A stretch of 64,000 bases of DNA from Bartonella senegalensis OS02. GTDB taxonomy: Bacteria > Pseudomonadota > Alphaproteobacteria > Rhizobiales > Rhizobiaceae. Positions 50,729 to 63,257 of this stretch are shown here, in pieces. Both the position numbers and the translations under genes were made by a program. The notes under the pieces were generated by a model, which ran no database searches, was not told the DNA's origin, and saw nothing but the letters and a program-made list of their open reading frames with translations. Each line of letters starts with the position of its first letter. The first letter of the stretch is position 1. The stretch spans positions 4,861-68,860 of the forward strand of contig NZ_HE997540.1 in the NCBI RefSeq assembly GCF_000312545.1, read 5' to 3'.

Positions 50729-51582
50729 GTGACATTGCCATTGCCAAAACCATGCCCTCCTCATCTTGGTAAACAAATTACCCAATCTGGTAAAATCGTA
50801 TTGTATGTGCGTACTGTTCATGGAAAACGCATTAGAATACGTGGAACCTATGGAACACAAGAGTTTGTTGATAATTACAAAACTACACTTGCCGAATTAC
50901 AAGGCATCATACCTCCTAAACTCAAACCCGGTAAACTAATTTAAGATTTATTTTACATGGCTGTTTAAACAGTCTTTTAACAACGTTAATTGATATAGCC
51001 TTGCTTAAAGGTACAAAAAGACAAAGAGAACTCATTCTGGTGAAAATTGCTGATACCATAGGCAATATTCCATACAAAGAAATAAAAAAAGTCACATATT
51101 ACAGCAGAGAAAAGAAACACCAGCAATGGCTGATAGTTTTCTGAAAATCCTTAATGGACTTTTTAAGAAGATGTTGAGAAATATTATCAACTATAGACTT
51201 TAGGAACCCATGAACATGTTTGGATTAATGTTCTTCTGTGTACGGGCTTGCGTCGTGGTAATGCTGTTCGCATTGTCTGGAAGGACGTTAACGATAATAT
51301 CATTCATCTCAAGACTGAGAAAAGTAAATTCCAAACAGATGTTTTTCTCCCCATTCTACCGGAATTAGCCAAAACACTTGAAACTGGTCCTATCGGAGAT
51401 GAAACGTTCATTGCACGGCTTAACGAAAATTAGTAGCAACCCGTGCTGCCAATTCAGGAGAAATGATAACACAACTTAAAGCACTTTTGGGCTGGACAGA
51501 TGATAGTATGGCATCTCTTTATATAAAAAGCGCAGATCGTAAAAAACTTGCCTTGGAATCGATAAAAAGCTCCCAAAAATGA
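50729..51582 (+). pseudogene. Degraded tyrosine recombinase (phage-type integrase)
   Basis: Parts of one integrase are readable in order in different frames. The N-terminus (GTG at 50729) gives PLPKPCPPHLGKQI and VRTVHGKRIRIRGTYGTQEF, ending in a stop at 50944. The core-binding part appears as KRQRELILVKIADTIGNIPYKEI and, shifted, TPAMADSFLKILNGLFKK. The catalytic part gives LRRGNAVRIVWKDVN with the first catalytic arginine, then KTEKSKFQTDVFLPILPELA and stops at 51433. The last piece is ATRAANSGEMITQLKALLGW and SLYIKSADRKKLA. The stretch with the HxLR motif, about 40 residues, is missing. It marks an old prophage or genomic-island insertion; no att repeats are visible. Confidence 0.88.
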
Positions 51583-51788
51583 GGAATAGAGGCAAAAAAA
51601 CACAATAGAATCAATAACTAAATAACTCCCTCAATTAGTTAATAGATTGATTTTATTATAAAATAAAGCGCGTCATAAGGAAAATGCCATGAGCACAATA
51701 AGCTTCCAAAGTGCTTGAAATAACTCTCACCTTATCGTTTTTATTGTCATATATTTGTCAGAGAAAAACTGTTTTTGCATTTTAAGAC

Positions 51789-51824
51789 TAAAAAACGCCC
51801 AAATTCTCTATTTGGACGTTTTTA
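51789..51824 (-). terminator. Rho-independent terminator after rpoC
   Basis: On the minus strand ACGTCCAAAT and AATTTGGGCGT form a stem with a short loop, with one G-U pair, followed by a run of six T. It lies about 40 bases after the rpoC stop and ends the rpoBC transcript. Confidence 0.85.
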
Positions 51825-51862
51825 TATCACTACTTTATATAAGTACTGGCACTCATTTAACT

Positions 51863-54800
51863 TTATTCAGCAATTGCACCAGTTGTCATGTTCGTTAACA
51901 TCGCTTTCGCCATTTCGTTATTACCAGATTTGCGCTGTTCATCAATAATCAGATCATCACGAACTGAAGCAATACGACGGATTTGAGCAATCGTCCCTCC
52001 TGTACCTGCAGGAATAAGACGGCCGACAATAACATTCTCCTTAAGACCTTGCAAAGTATCAATCTTTCCAGAAACCGCTGCTTCTGTAAGTACTCGAGTT
52101 GTTTCCTGAAATGATGCCGCAGAAATAAAGGAGGGTGTTTGAAGAGACGCTTTGGTAATCCCAAGCAGTATAGGATTACCAGAGGCTGGTCTCTTTCCTT
52201 CTGCAAGCAAATTATCATTGATCTCATCTAATTCAATACGATCAACATGATCCCCTGGAATATAACCAGAATCCCCTGATTCAGTAATTTCAACTTTTTG
52301 CAACATCTGACGAACAATCACCTCTATGTGCTTATCATTAATTAAAACACCCTGCAAACGATAAACTTCTTGAATTTCATTAACTAGATAAGATGCCAAA
52401 GCCTCAACACCCTTAATCGCCAAGATATCATGAGGGGCTGGATTGCCATCGAGGATATAATCCCCTTTTTCGATTTGGTCACCTTCTTGGAAATGAAATA
52501 ACTTACCCTTTGGAATCAAATATTCTACTGGCTCAAGAGTTTCATCATTGGGCTCAATAATAATACGACGCTTATTTTTATAACCACGACCAAATCGGAT
52601 TGTACCACTGACTTCAGCAATGATGGCGTGATCCTTTGGACGCCGCGCTTCAAAAAGCTCAGCCACACGGGGAAGTCCCCCTGTAATATCTTTTGTTTTG
52701 GCACTTTCCATTGGCAAGCGCGCAATAACATCACCCGCCTTAACATGAGAACCAGGCTCAACAGAAAGAATAGTCTCCACTGACATCATATAACGGGCTT
52801 CAGCTCCCTTATATTTGGCAATGGTTTCGCCTTTTTTATCTGCATGAATGATAATGGCAGGTTTTAGATCAGCGCCCTTTGGATTAGCACGCCAATCAAT
52901 CACTAAGCGCTTCGTAATCCCTGTTGATTCATCAGCGGTTTCAGTAACTGATAAACCATCAATCATGTCTTCAAAACCTACATACCCCTCAACTTCAGTG
53001 AGAATTGGACGTGTATAAGGGTCCCATTCTGCAATACGCTGGCCACATTTCACAACATCACCATCATCAACAAAAATATGCGCACCATAGCTAATACGAT
53101 GGACAACACGCTCTTTTCCAGATGCATCCTTGATAAGGATAGCCATATTACGTCCCATAACCACCAAATGGCCTTCAGAATTGCGAACCACATTGCGATT
53201 ACGAATCTCTACCGTACCTTCATAAGAAGCTTCTAAATGAGATGAATCAACAACTTGCGCTGTTCCTCCTAAGTGGAAAGTACGCATAGTAAGCTGAGTT
53301 CCAGGTTCTCCAATCGACTGAGCAGCAATAACACCAACTGCCTCACCCTGATTAACTGGTGTCCCGCGCGCCAAATCACGACCATAGCATTTGGCACAAA
53401 CACCAAGGCGCGTTTCACATGTCAAAGCAGAGCGGATTTGAACAGATTGAATTCCGGCTTCTTCAATCCTAGCAACATCAGCCTCTTCAATCATCGCACC
53501 ACCTTCAAGAATAACTTCTCCAGAAACTGGATGCAGAATATCAACAAGCGCTGTGCGACCAAGAATTCTTTGCCCAAGAGAGGCAACAATTTGTCCAGCA
53601 TCAACAATTGGCTGCATAGTCAGGCCTTTTGCAGTACCACAATCAACTGCCGAAATAATAGCATCTTGAGCAACATCAACAAGACGCCGTGTGAGATAAC
53701 CAGAGTTAGCAGTTTTTAATGCAGTATCAGCAAGTCCTTTACGTGCACCGTGAGTAGAGTTAAAGTACTCATTAACAGTAAGACCTTCCTTAAAGTTTGA
53801 AATGATCGGTGTTTCAATAATTTCACCGGAGGGTTTTGCCATTAACCCACGCATACCAGCCAACTGTTTCATCTGGTTAGCAGAACCACGCGCACCAGAA
53901 TGCGACATCATATAGATTGAATTCATGGGCCGCTGACGACCTGTTTTAGGATCAAATTCGACAGCTTGAATGCGTTTCATCATTTCATCGGCAACACGAT
54001 CGGTACATTTCCCCCAAGCATCTACAACTTTGTTATATTTTTCACCTTGTGTAATCAAACCATCATTATATTGTTGTTCATACTCCTTAGCCAAAGCTTC
54101 CGTTTCTGCAACCAAACGCAACTTGCTATCAGGAATAACCATATCGTCCTTACCAAACGATATCCCCGCACGACAAGCATGAGAAAAACCAAGCTGCATA
54201 ATACGGTCACAAAAAATAACCGTCTCTTTTTGTCCACAGTGTCGATAAACCTGATCAATCATTTTAGAAATGTTCTTTTTAGTCATTTCTTGATTAACAA
54301 TATCAAAGGAAATATTCGAGTTTTTCGGTAAAAGCTCTCCAATAATCAAACGACCAGGTGTTGTATCATAAAGTTTAGCAACTTCTTTTCCATCACTACC
54401 GATATTTTTAACGCGGCCTTTGATCTTCGTGTGAAGAGTTACAACCTTATTTTCCAAGGCGTGATGAAGCTCACCTATATCGGAAAAAGCCATTCCCTCA
54501 CCCGGTTCTTTTTCAGAGACAATCGAAAGATAGTAAAGACCAAGAACCATATCCTGTGATGGAACAATAATTGGAGCACCATTGGCTGGATGAAGAATAT
54601 TATTGGTCGACATCATCAAAACACGCGCTTCAAGCTGTGCTTCAAGAGAAAGCGGAACATGAACCGCCATCTGATCTCCATCAAAATCCGCATTAAAAGC
54701 AGTACACACCAATGGATGAAGTTGTATAGCTTTCCCTTCAATCAAAACAGGCTCAAAAGCTTGAATCCCCAAACGGTGCAATGTCGGTGCACGATTAAGC

Positions 54801-56071
54801 AAAACAGGATGTTCACGAATAACCTCATCCAAGATATCCCAAACTTCTGGATGCTCTTTTTCAACAAGCTTCTTTGCCTGTTTTACAGTTGATGAATACC
54901 CCTTTGCATCAAGCCGTGCATAAATAAATGGCTTAAATAATTCGAGAGCCATTTTCTTGGGAAGACCACATTGATGCAATTTTAATTCAGGACCTGTCAC
55001 AATAACAGAACGCCCCGAGTAATCAACACGCTTCCCAAGTAAGTTTTGACGGAAACGTCCTTGCTTCCCTTTTAGCATATCTGAAAGAGATTTTAGAGGA
55101 CGCTTATTGGCTCCAGTAATTACACGCCCACGCCGACCATTATCAAACAACGCATCAACAGCTTCCTGCACCATACGCTTTTCATTGCGCACAATAATTC
55201 CTGGAGCCCGCAACTCAATCAGCCGTTTCAATCGATTATTACGATTTATAACCCGCCGATAAAGATCATTCAAATCGGACGTAGCAAAACGACCACCATC
55301 AAGTGGAACCAAGGGACGTAAATCCGGTGGAATAACCGGAATGGTTTTCATAATCATCCATTCTGGTCTATTGCCAGATTCAAGGAAATTCTCAACAATC
55401 TTAAGCCGCTTAATGAGCTTTTTCTGTTTTAACTCCGAAGTTGTCTCGGACAATTCGGCACGCAAATCATTGGCAATTTTCTCTAACTCCATGCTGGCTA
55501 AAAGTTCGTAAATAGCCTCTGCACCAATCATGGCTGTAAATTGATCTTCCCCGAACTCATCAATAGCAAGCATATATTCTTCTTCAGAAAGAAGTTGATG
55601 GAGCTTAAGGGACGTCAATCCTGGTTCTGTTACAATATAATTCTCAAAATAGAGAACCCGCTCGATATCTTTCAAAGTCAAATCTAAAAGTGTCGAAATG
55701 CGACCTGGTAATGATTTAAGGAACCAAATATGCGCAACAGGTGCTGCAAGGTCAATGTGCCCCATACGCTCACGACGTACACGTGAAAGAGTAACCTCTA
55801 CACCACACTTTTCACAGATAATGCCCTTATATTTCATGCGTTTATATTTACCGCATAGACATTCGTAGTCTTTAATGGGACCAAATATACGCGCACAGAA
55901 AAGACCATCACGCTCTGGCTTAAAAGTCCTATAATTAATAGTCTCAGGCTTCTTGATCTCACCATACGACCAAGACAAAATCTTCTCAGGACTCGCAATT
56001 GAAATACGAATAGAGTCAAATGTCTGCGCCGGTGACTGAGGATTGAAAAGATTCATGACCTCGTGGTTCAT
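51863..56071 (-). CDS. rpoC: RNA polymerase beta' subunit
   Basis: This is the largest subunit of RNA polymerase. The 1402-residue protein has the zinc-binding [20 protein letters not shown] near residue 70, the catalytic [12 protein letters not shown] triad of aspartates near residue 463, the bridge-helix/trigger-loop region with [10 protein letters not shown] near residue 925, and the second zinc site with [15 protein letters not shown]. The ATG at 56071 ([11 protein letters not shown]) follows AAGGAG by six bases; the TTG at 56086 overlaps that site and is rejected. It lies 172 bases downstream of rpoB and is followed by a terminator. Confidence 0.98.
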   Translation of the reverse strand: MNHEVMNLFNPQSPAQTFDSIRISIASPEKILSWSYGEIKKPETINYRTFKPERDGLFCARIFGPIKDYECLCGKYKRMKYKGIICEKCGVEVTLSRVRRERMGHIDLAAPVAHIWFLKSLPGRISTLLDLTLKDIERVLYFENYIVTEPGLTSLKLHQLLSEEEYMLAIDEFGEDQFTAMIGAEAIYELLASMELEKIANDLRAELSETTSELKQKKLIKRLKIVENFLESGNRPEWMIMKTIPVIPPDLRPLVPLDGGRFATSDLNDLYRRVINRNNRLKRLIELRAPGIIVRNEKRMVQEAVDALFDNGRRGRVITGANKRPLKSLSDMLKGKQGRFRQNLLGKRVDYSGRSVIVTGPELKLHQCGLPKKMALELFKPFIYARLDAKGYSSTVKQAKKLVEKEHPEVWDILDEVIREHPVLLNRAPTLHRLGIQAFEPVLIEGKAIQLHPLVCTAFNADFDGDQMAVHVPLSLEAQLEARVLMMSTNNILHPANGAPIIVPSQDMVLGLYYLSIVSEKEPGEGMAFSDIGELHHALENKVVTLHTKIKGRVKNIGSDGKEVAKLYDTTPGRLIIGELLPKNSNISFDIVNQEMTKKNISKMIDQVYRHCGQKETVIFCDRIMQLGFSHACRAGISFGKDDMVIPDSKLRLVAETEALAKEYEQQYNDGLITQGEKYNKVVDAWGKCTDRVADEMMKRIQAVEFDPKTGRQRPMNSIYMMSHSGARGSANQMKQLAGMRGLMAKPSGEIIETPIISNFKEGLTVNEYFNSTHGARKGLADTALKTANSGYLTRRLVDVAQDAIISAVDCGTAKGLTMQPIVDAGQIVASLGQRILGRTALVDILHPVSGEVILEGGAMIEEADVARIEEAGIQSVQIRSALTCETRLGVCAKCYGRDLARGTPVNQGEAVGVIAAQSIGEPGTQLTMRTFHLGGTAQVVDSSHLEASYEGTVEIRNRNVVRNSEGHLVVMGRNMAILIKDASGKERVVHRISYGAHIFVDDGDVVKCGQRIAEWDPYTRPILTEVEGYVGFEDMIDGLSVTETADESTGITKRLVIDWRANPKGADLKPAIIIHADKKGETIAKYKGAEARYMMSVETILSVEPGSHVKAGDVIARLPMESAKTKDITGGLPRVAELFEARRPKDHAIIAEVSGTIRFGRGYKNKRRIIIEPNDETLEPVEYLIPKGKLFHFQEGDQIEKGDYILDGNPAPHDILAIKGVEALASYLVNEIQEVYRLQGVLINDKHIEVIVRQMLQKVEITESGDSGYIPGDHVDRIELDEINDNLLAEGKRPASGNPILLGITKASLQTPSFISAASFQETTRVLTEAAVSGKIDTLQGLKENVIVGRLIPAGTGGTIAQIRRIASVRDDLIIDEQRKSGNNEMAKAMLTNMTTGAIAE

Positions 56072-56243
56072 GCTGTTCTCCTTCAAAGATTCTTAGAACC
56101 TGTTATAATATCTCATTAATTTTATTACAGACTTTATTTAAAACCTGTTTTTATTTTAAACTGTCTACACTCGCTTAATAGAAATTCCTTTATTTAGCCT
56201 TTTAAAGACACTCAGAGCGCACTGTTTCAGCGCGCTCGTTAAA

Positions 56244-59200
56244 TTATTGTTCTGCTGTATCAGACAATGCGCGTTGTGCAATAAGCTCACGTGCATCATC
56301 AAGTTCTACATTAAGAGCGAGTGAACGCATCTCTTTCACTAACACATTAAAGCTCTCAGGTATACCTGCCTCAAATGTATCATCACCGCGTACAATCGCC
56401 TCATAAACTTTCGTTCTCCCAGCCACATCATCTGATTTCACTGTCAGCATCTCCTGCAAAGTGTACGCCGCACCGTAAGCTTCAAGTGCCCAAACCTCCA
56501 TTTCACCGAAACGCTGACCACCAAATTGTGCCTTACCACCTAATGGCTGCTGCGTAACAAGCGAATACGGCCCAATCGAACGCGCATGAATCTTATCATC
56601 AACAAGGTGATGCAATTTCAACATGTAAATATACCCCACCGTCACAGGACGATCAAAAGGCTCTCCAGTACGACCATCATAAAGCGTAACCTGCCCTGAG
56701 CTATCCAAGCCAGCATCTTCCAGCATCATGTTAATATCAGCTTCATGCGCTCCATCAAAAACAGGAGTTGCAATTGAAACACCTTTCCGCATCTGTAGTG
56801 CCAATTTGTAAAGGCTCTCATTATCATACTGACGGACTGGTTCATTATGCTCATTATCAGGCATAAGATTCTCAATCCGCTGCCGTAAAGGAAGTATATC
56901 GCCGGTTTCTTGATACAAATCTACCAAATCGCCAATCTTCTTGCCCATACCTGCACACGCCCAACCAAGATGTGTCTCAAGAATTTGACCAACATTCATA
57001 CGACTAGGCACACCAAGCGGATTCAAGACGATATCAGCATGCGTTCCATCTTCAAGAAATGGCATATCTTCTATTGGAAGAATACGTGAAACAACACCCT
57101 TATTCCCATGGCGTCCTGCCATTTTATCGCCTGGTTGGATTTTGCGCTTCACAGCCACAAAAACCTTCACCATCTTCATGACGCCAGGGGGCATTTCATC
57201 ACCTCTTTGAACTTTTTCAACTTTATCCATAAAACGACGTTGCAAAGCTTCTTTCGATTCATCATACTGATTGCGCAAGGCCTCAATTTCACTCTGAAGC
57301 CTTTCATCTTCAACCGCAAATTGCCACCACTGAGACCGTGGATATTGCCCCATTATTGTAGTATCGAGCTTTTTGTTTTTCGAAAAGCCTTTTGGCCCCT
57401 CTATCGCAACTCTCCCCACCAACATATCGGTAAGACGCGCATAAACATTGCGGTCCAGAATCGACTGCTCATCATCACGGTCTTTCGCTAAACGTTCAAT
57501 TTCTTCGCGTTCAATCGCCATCGCACGTTCATCTTTTTCCACACCATGGCGGTTAAAAACACGGACTTCAACAACAGTTCCAAAAGCCCCAGGAGGCATT
57601 CTCATAGAAGTATCACGAACATCTGAAGCCTTTTCTCCAAAAATTGCACGCAGAAGTTTTTCTTCCGGTGTCATAGGACTTTCACCCTTTGGAGTAATCT
57701 TACCAACCAAAATATCACCAGGCTGAACTTCAGCACCAATATAGATAATTCCTGCTTCGTCAAGATTCCTTAATGCCTCTTCTGCAACGTTAGGAATATC
57801 CCGGGTAATTTCTTCAGGACCAAGCTTTGTATCACGTGCTGCAACCTCAAATTCCTCAATATGAATCGAGGTAAAAACATCATCAGCGACAATGCGCTCA
57901 GAAAGCAAAATGGAATCTTCATAATTGTAGCCATTCCAAGGCATAAATGCCACAAGAACATTCCGACCAAGAGCAAGATCACCAAGATCTGTAGATGGAC
58001 CATCTGCAATGATATTGCCTTTCTCTACTCGATCACCGACATGCACAAGAGGACGTTGATTAATACAAGTGGACTGATTGGAACGCTGAAATTTCTGCAA
58101 ACGATAAATATCAACACCAGATCTTGAAGGATCTAAATCTTCTGTCGCACGGACAACAATACGAGTCGCATCAACTTGATCAACAATACCACTCCGCTTT
58201 GCAGCAACAGCAGCCCCTGAATCACGCGCTACTATTGACTCCATTCCCGTACCAACAAATGGTGCTTCAGCACGTACAAGCGGAACTGCCTGACGCTGCA
58301 TATTCGACCCCATCAACGCACGATTGGCATCATCATTTTCCAAAAATGGAATAAGAGCAGCAGCTACCGAAACCAACTGTTTTGGTGAAACATCCATCAA
58401 ATCAACATGCTCACGCGGTGCCATCAAGACTTCACCTGCATGACGGCAAACAACAAACTCTTCTGAAAAACGCCCTTCAGAATCTAAGGAAGAATTAGCC
58501 TGAGCCACATAATGTTTTGACTCTTCCATAGCAGAAAGATAAATAACCTCTGTTGTCACTTTGCCGTCAATAATTTTGCGATATGGACTTTCAATAAAAC
58601 CATATTTATTAACCCGCGCAAAAGTTGCTAAAGAGTTAATCAGACCAATATTAGGACCTTCCGGCGTTTCAATCGGACAAATACGACCATAATGTGTAGG
58701 ATGTACGTCACGAACTTCAAAACCTGCTCGTTCGCGAGTTAAACCACCTGGACCAAGAGCAGAGAGACGACGCTTATGCGTAATTTCTGACAATGGATTG
58801 GTTTGATCCATAAACTGCGACAGTTGTGAAGATCCAAAAAACTCGCGAACAGCAGCTGCAGCCGGCTTTGCGTTAATCAAATCTTGTGGCATGACAGTAT
58901 CAATTTCAACCGAGGACATACGCTCTTTTATCGCACGCTCCATACGAAGCAAACCAATGCGATATTGATTTTCCATCAATTCCCCAACAGAACGAACGCG
59001 ACGATTGCCAAGATTATCAATATCATCAATTTCACCACGTCCATCACGCAATTCAACCAACATCTTAACCACAGCAAGAATATCTTCTTGACGCAAAACC
59101 CTAACTGTGTCTGGACAATCAAGATCCATACGCAAATTCATCTTAACACGCCCAACAGCGGAAAGATCATAACGCTCTGAATCAAAAAACAACGAATGGA

Positions 59201-60395
59201 ACATAGCTTCTGCTGTATCCATTGTTGGCGGCTCACCTGGACGCATTACCCGATAGATATCAAACAGCGCATCTTGCCGACTTTCATTTTTATCCACTTT
59301 TAAAGTATTGCGGATATATGCTCCAATATTCATATGATCAATATCAAGAATATCAATTTGATCCGCATGAACATCACACAAAACCTTTAATGTTTTTTCG
59401 TCAATTTCATCCCCAGCTTCAAGATAAATCTCACCTGTCTGGTAATTCACTATGTCTTCTGCAAGATAGGATCCTAATAAATCGTCCTCACTGACTTTAA
59501 CTGCCTTTAGACCTTTTTCTGCCAAAGTCTTTGCTACACGAACCGTTAGTTTTTTACCAGCTTCAGCAACAACTTCACCACTGTCCGCATCGATAAGGTC
59601 AGAAACAAGTTTCATGCCTTTAAAGCGCTCAACAGAATAAGAAGTACGCCACCCATCTCCATCTCGCTCATAGGTGACTTTATTATAAAAAGTTGACAAA
59701 ATATCCGACGCATCCATCCCCAATGCCATCAAAAGACTGGTAACAGGAATTTTGCGTCGCCGATCAATACGAGCATAGATAATGTCTTTAGCATCAAACT
59801 CAATATCAAGCCAAGAACCACGATAAGGAATAACACGAGCAGCAAAAAGGAACTTTCCTGATGAATGCGATTTTCCTTTATCATGATCAAAAAAGACACC
59901 GGGAGAACGATGCATTTGTGAGACAATCACACGCTCTGTCCCATTAACAATAAAGGTACCATTCGCCGTCATTAAAGGCATATCGCCCATATAAACGCCT
60001 TGCTCTTTAATATCTTTGATATCTTTGGAACCTGTATCTTCATCAACATCAAAAACGATTAAACGCAATATCACCTTTAATGGTGCAGCATAAGTCAAAT
60101 CACGCTGACGACATTCTTCAACATCAAATTTTGGGGAATCAAATTCATAACCAACAAACTCGAGCATAGCTGTACCGGAAAAATCCGAAATAGGAAATAC
60201 CGATTTAAAAACAGCCTGCAATCCTTCATCTGGACGCCCGCCTTTCGGTTCCTCAATCATGAGAAACTGATCATATGATGCTTTTTGAACCTCAATAAGA
60301 TTTGGCATTTCTGCCACTTCAGGAATCTTACCAAAAAACTTGCGTACGCGCTTACGACCATTGAATTGAGACGTCATTGCTAGGGTCTGAGCCAT
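56244..60395 (-). CDS. rpoB: RNA polymerase beta subunit
   Basis: This catalytic-core subunit and rifampicin target has 1383 residues. The rifampicin-binding region reads [21 protein letters not shown] and [21 protein letters not shown], an unmutated susceptible-type sequence as far as can be judged. The [15 protein letters not shown] and C-terminal [20 protein letters not shown] segments are intact. I chose the ATG at 60395 ([11 protein letters not shown]) because GAGGAG lies five bases upstream; a start at 60422 would include the ribosome-binding site. It is preceded by hairpins in the rplL-rpoB spacer. Confidence 0.98.
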   Translation of the reverse strand: MAQTLAMTSQFNGRKRVRKFFGKIPEVAEMPNLIEVQKASYDQFLMIEEPKGGRPDEGLQAVFKSVFPISDFSGTAMLEFVGYEFDSPKFDVEECRQRDLTYAAPLKVILRLIVFDVDEDTGSKDIKDIKEQGVYMGDMPLMTANGTFIVNGTERVIVSQMHRSPGVFFDHDKGKSHSSGKFLFAARVIPYRGSWLDIEFDAKDIIYARIDRRRKIPVTSLLMALGMDASDILSTFYNKVTYERDGDGWRTSYSVERFKGMKLVSDLIDADSGEVVAEAGKKLTVRVAKTLAEKGLKAVKVSEDDLLGSYLAEDIVNYQTGEIYLEAGDEIDEKTLKVLCDVHADQIDILDIDHMNIGAYIRNTLKVDKNESRQDALFDIYRVMRPGEPPTMDTAEAMFHSLFFDSERYDLSAVGRVKMNLRMDLDCPDTVRVLRQEDILAVVKMLVELRDGRGEIDDIDNLGNRRVRSVGELMENQYRIGLLRMERAIKERMSSVEIDTVMPQDLINAKPAAAAVREFFGSSQLSQFMDQTNPLSEITHKRRLSALGPGGLTRERAGFEVRDVHPTHYGRICPIETPEGPNIGLINSLATFARVNKYGFIESPYRKIIDGKVTTEVIYLSAMEESKHYVAQANSSLDSEGRFSEEFVVCRHAGEVLMAPREHVDLMDVSPKQLVSVAAALIPFLENDDANRALMGSNMQRQAVPLVRAEAPFVGTGMESIVARDSGAAVAAKRSGIVDQVDATRIVVRATEDLDPSRSGVDIYRLQKFQRSNQSTCINQRPLVHVGDRVEKGNIIADGPSTDLGDLALGRNVLVAFMPWNGYNYEDSILLSERIVADDVFTSIHIEEFEVAARDTKLGPEEITRDIPNVAEEALRNLDEAGIIYIGAEVQPGDILVGKITPKGESPMTPEEKLLRAIFGEKASDVRDTSMRMPPGAFGTVVEVRVFNRHGVEKDERAMAIEREEIERLAKDRDDEQSILDRNVYARLTDMLVGRVAIEGPKGFSKNKKLDTTIMGQYPRSQWWQFAVEDERLQSEIEALRNQYDESKEALQRRFMDKVEKVQRGDEMPPGVMKMVKVFVAVKRKIQPGDKMAGRHGNKGVVSRILPIEDMPFLEDGTHADIVLNPLGVPSRMNVGQILETHLGWACAGMGKKIGDLVDLYQETGDILPLRQRIENLMPDNEHNEPVRQYDNESLYKLALQMRKGVSIATPVFDGAHEADINMMLEDAGLDSSGQVTLYDGRTGEPFDRPVTVGYIYMLKLHHLVDDKIHARSIGPYSLVTQQPLGGKAQFGGQRFGEMEVWALEAYGAAYTLQEMLTVKSDDVAGRTKVYEAIVRGDDTFEAGIPESFNVLVKEMRSLALNVELDDARELIAQRALSDTAEQ

Positions 60396-60557
60396 CGTCG
60401 CTCCTCGATCTTTACTCTTCAAGGTAGACTAAACCTTAAAAGCTTTACATCATTAACCTGCACATGCAGACCAGTTCATTCGATACCCGATAGTGAGTAT
60501 CACCAACTTGCCCTATTACAGCGAATCAGCTGTTGGAAAAAGGGCTGCACTAAACAC

Positions 60558-60608
60558 TTCTCCTCTTTTAAGGAGAAAGAAAATCGGCGAACATAAAGAG
60601 CCGCCGAT
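60558..60608 (-). terminator. Hairpins between rplL and rpoB, probable attenuator
   Basis: Just after the rplL stop the minus strand forms ATCGGCG/CGCCGAT (60602-60608 with 60583-60589, 12-base loop) followed by TTTTCTTT, and then a second stem TTCTCCT/AGGAGAA (60571-60577 with 60558-60564). In many bacteria a partial terminator here lowers rpoBC relative to ribosomal protein expression; the position fits that role. Confidence 0.6.
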
Positions 60609-60618
60609 AAAATCAAAT

Positions 60619-60990
60619 TTATTTAAGTTCAACTTTAGCTCCAGCAGCTTCAAGTTGAGATTTAATTTTTTCTGCTTCATCTTTAGAAGCGCCCTCTTTA
60701 ATAGGTTTAGGCGCACCCTCAACCAGATCTTTCGCTTCTTTAAGACCAAGCCCTGTAAGAGCACGAACTTCCTTAATAACATTAATTTTTTGTGCACCAC
60801 CTTCAACAAGAATAACATCAAATTCTGTTTTTTCTTCAGCAACGGGAGCAGCAGCACCAGCAACAGCAGCAACCGCCACAGGAGCGGCAGCCGAAACCCC
60901 CCATTTTTCTTCAAGTAACTTAGAAAGCTCAGCAGCTTCCAAAACGGTTAGGTTAGAAAGGTCTTCTACGATCTTCGCTAGATCAGCCAT
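60619..60990 (-). CDS. rplL: 50S ribosomal protein L7/L12
   Basis: This stalk protein recruits translation GTPases. The 123-residue protein has the N-terminal dimerisation helices ([19 protein letters not shown]), an alanine-rich hinge ([20 protein letters not shown]) and the globular C-terminal domain with [27 protein letters not shown] and a final KVELK. AAAGGAA lies about seven bases upstream of the ATG. It follows rplJ in the usual order. Confidence 0.98.
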   Translation of the reverse strand: MADLAKIVEDLSNLTVLEAAELSKLLEEKWGVSAAAPVAVAAVAGAAAPVAEEKTEFDVILVEGGAQKINVIKEVRALTGLGLKEAKDLVEGAPKPIKEGASKDEAEKIKSQLEAAGAKVELK

Positions 60991-61092
60991 TTTTAAATTC
61001 CTTTAATTAAAAGATTTGAACCATTGTTTAGAACTTATTTAAAAAATAGAAAAGCATTATAGCTCTTCTATCGCCACGAACACAAAACAGCC

Positions 61093-61611
61093 CTAAGCCG
61101 CCTTACCCTCCCGAGCATATGCGCCAACGACACGTGCAACCTGACCAGCAGGAGCATTAACAACCTGTGCGATACGGGTCGCAGGGGTAGAAATCATACC
61201 CACAAGTTTTGCCCGCAACTCGTTGAGTGAAGGCAATGAAGCTAAAGACTTCACAGCATCTACACTCAAACTTGTTGCACCCATTGAACCGCCAAGGATA
61301 ACAAATTTGTCATTGGTTTTCGCAAAATCAACAGCAATTTTCGGTGCTGTAATTGGATCTTCTGAATAAGCAATAAGTGTCTGTCCACTAAACAAATCCA
61401 CTATTGATTCAGATTCCGTGCCCTGAAGAGCAATCTTAGCAAGACGGTTTTTGGCGACTTTAACAGCACCGCCAGCTTCACCCATTTTTGAACGAAGATC
61501 ATTCATCTGTGAAACCGTCAGACCGGAATAATGTGCAACGACAACAGAACCAGACTTTCGAAAAGCCTCGTTAAGCCATGTAACAAATTCGCGTTTTTCC
61601 GCTCTATTCAC
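61093..61611 (-). CDS. rplJ: 50S ribosomal protein L10
   Basis: L10 anchors L7/L12 dimers to the ribosome. The 172-residue protein starts at the GTG at 61611 ([16 protein letters not shown]), seven bases after GGAG and matching the family N-terminus; the longer frame from 61671 adds 20 residues translated from the leader hairpins and is rejected. Conserved parts include [20 protein letters not shown] and the helical C-terminus [10 protein letters not shown]-like [18 protein letters not shown] that binds L12. A structured leader lies upstream. Confidence 0.96.
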   Translation of the reverse strand: MNRAEKREFVTWLNEAFRKSGSVVVAHYSGLTVSQMNDLRSKMGEAGGAVKVAKNRLAKIALQGTESESIVDLFSGQTLIAYSEDPITAPKIAVDFAKTNDKFVILGGSMGATSLSVDAVKSLASLPSLNELRAKLVGMISTPATRIAQVVNAPAGQVARVVGAYAREGKAA

Positions 61612-61830
61612 TGTCTCTCTCCACTTAACAGATTTGCTTAAAACAAATCTGTTGGTTACCTTTGATAACATAAAATACTTTATGCTATCGATGAGGATCC
61701 TGTCCCCTTTTCACGCAAAACGGTCAAAGGTAACCTTGGCTCAAACCCTCTGAGTCTTCAGACTCTACAGTTCTTACCCCAGTCTCATGCAGGCTTTTTT
61801 TGATTAAGATACTAAAAACAGTATCACCCA
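61612..61830 (-). promoter_or_regulatory. Structured rplJ leader (L10-leader candidate)
   Basis: Two perfect inverted repeats lie directly upstream of rplJ. AACAGATTTG (61627-61636) pairs with CAAATCTGTT (61644-61653) across a 7-base loop. GGTTACCTTTGA (61654-61665) pairs with TCAAAGGTAACC (61724-61735) across 58 bases. A small GAGTCT/AGACTC stem lies further upstream near 61757-61770. Ribosomal protein L10 is known to repress its own operon by binding such a leader; the right edge given is approximate. Confidence 0.6.
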
Positions 61831-61974
61831 CAATCTCGGACAGGATATTTCGGAATTTCTTCCGTCATAACCCAAGCTCAATAAAGCTTAGATAGAAAAA
61901 TGTCGAAAAACCGACACCTTAAATACATTTTTGATATCACATACCCCAAAATAGAATGATAAACCTGCCCATAC

Positions 61975-62673
61975 CTACTCTGAACGAACGGTCGCAGGAT
62001 CAACTTTAATTCCAACCCCCATAGTAGAAGAAACGGCAACACGCTTAATATATTCGCCTTTTGCACCTTGCGGCTTAGCTTTAATAACAGCACCAGCAAA
62101 AGCTTTAATATTCTCTACTATCTTCTCAACTCCAAAAGACGCCTTACCAATACCAGCATGCACAATACCAGCTCTTTCAACACGAAACTCAACAGCACCA
62201 CCTTTAGAAGCCTTAACAGCACCAGCAACATCAAGTGTCACAGTACCAACTTTTGGATTGGGCATCAAATTCCTTGGCCCCAGAATCTTACCTAGACGTC
62301 CGACAAGAGGCATCATATCTGGCGTTGCAATACAACGATCAAAATCAATAGCACCACCATTAATGCTCTCAAACAGATCCTCAGCCCCCACAACATCTGC
62401 ACCAGCTGCCTTAGCTTCCTCAGCTTTATCCCCACGCGCAAAAACAGCAACACGAACATTGCGTCCAGTTCCATTAGGCAAATGAGCAACACCTCGCACC
62501 ATTTGATCTGCATGACGAGGATCAACCCCTAAATTCATTGAAATTTCTATGGTTTCATCAAACTTCGCAACTGCACGCTCTTTAACCATTGAAACCGCAT
62601 CTTCTAAAGCATAAATTGCATTAAAATTAACATCTTTGCGGATATTTTTTATTCTTTTTGCTACTTTTGCCAT
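61975..62673 (-). CDS. rplA: 50S ribosomal protein L1
   Basis: L1 forms the mobile stalk near the ribosomal E site and represses its own operon in well-studied bacteria. The 232-residue protein begins [15 protein letters not shown] and has [24 protein letters not shown], the [19 protein letters not shown] motif and the C-terminal [20 protein letters not shown]. It follows rplK after four bases, so the two are translationally close. Confidence 0.97.
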   Translation of the reverse strand: MAKVAKRIKNIRKDVNFNAIYALEDAVSMVKERAVAKFDETIEISMNLGVDPRHADQMVRGVAHLPNGTGRNVRVAVFARGDKAEEAKAAGADVVGAEDLFESINGGAIDFDRCIATPDMMPLVGRLGKILGPRNLMPNPKVGTVTLDVAGAVKASKGGAVEFRVERAGIVHAGIGKASFGVEKIVENIKAFAGAVIKAKPQGAKGEYIKRVAVSSTMGVGIKVDPATVRSE

Positions 62674-62677
62674 AACA

Positions 62678-63106
62678 TTAGCCCACCACTTCCAAGCCCA
62701 TAGAGCGAGCAGAACCTTCTACCATGCGCATCGCTGCATCAAGATCATTAGCGTTAAGATCCTTCATTTTTGCTTCTGCAATTGAACGAACTTTATCCCG
62801 AGAGATACTCCCTACAGAAACCTTACCAGGCTCTTTCGAACCAGATTTCAAATTCGCTTCCTTTTTTAAGAAAAACGATACAGGAGGTGTCTTTAAAGAA
62901 AATGTAAAAGATTTATCTTGGTAATAAGTGATAATTACAGGGATCGGCGAGCCCTTTTCCATTTCCTGCGTAGCAGCATTAAATGCCTTACAAAACTCCA
63001 TGATATTAATACCACGCTGACCAAGAGCAGGACCAATTGGTGGAGACGGAGTAGCAGCCCCTGCGGGAACCTGCAACTTCAGCTGACCTATACTTTTTTT
63101 TGCCAT
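62678..63106 (-). CDS. rplK: 50S ribosomal protein L11
   Basis: L11 forms the GTPase-associated centre with 23S rRNA and is needed for the stringent response. The 142-residue protein has [29 protein letters not shown] (over two strands), with the proline pair in the N-terminal domain, and the RNA-binding C-terminal domain ending [12 protein letters not shown]. Start at ATG 63106 is standard. It lies about 150 bases downstream of nusG. Confidence 0.97.
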   Translation of the reverse strand: MAKKSIGQLKLQVPAGAATPSPPIGPALGQRGINIMEFCKAFNAATQEMEKGSPIPVIITYYQDKSFTFSLKTPPVSFFLKKEANLKSGSKEPGKVSVGSISRDKVRSIAEAKMKDLNANDLDAAMRMVEGSARSMGLEVVG

Positions 63107-63257
63107 AATAATCTGCCTTCAATTTTACTGGTAAGCCGACAAATCATCTTGCCTGCCAACCGCTGCAGCTTAAGTGGTCCGGATCATCAAGCCGACAAAA
63201 GCCATAACTCACCTCCCACCAGTTAACTTAAGGTGATTAAAACCACCCTAAATTTAA

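Noticed and set aside
60493-60918. Long open frames overlapping rplL on both strands
   Set aside because: Low-complexity shadows of the alanine/lysine-rich rplL sequence.
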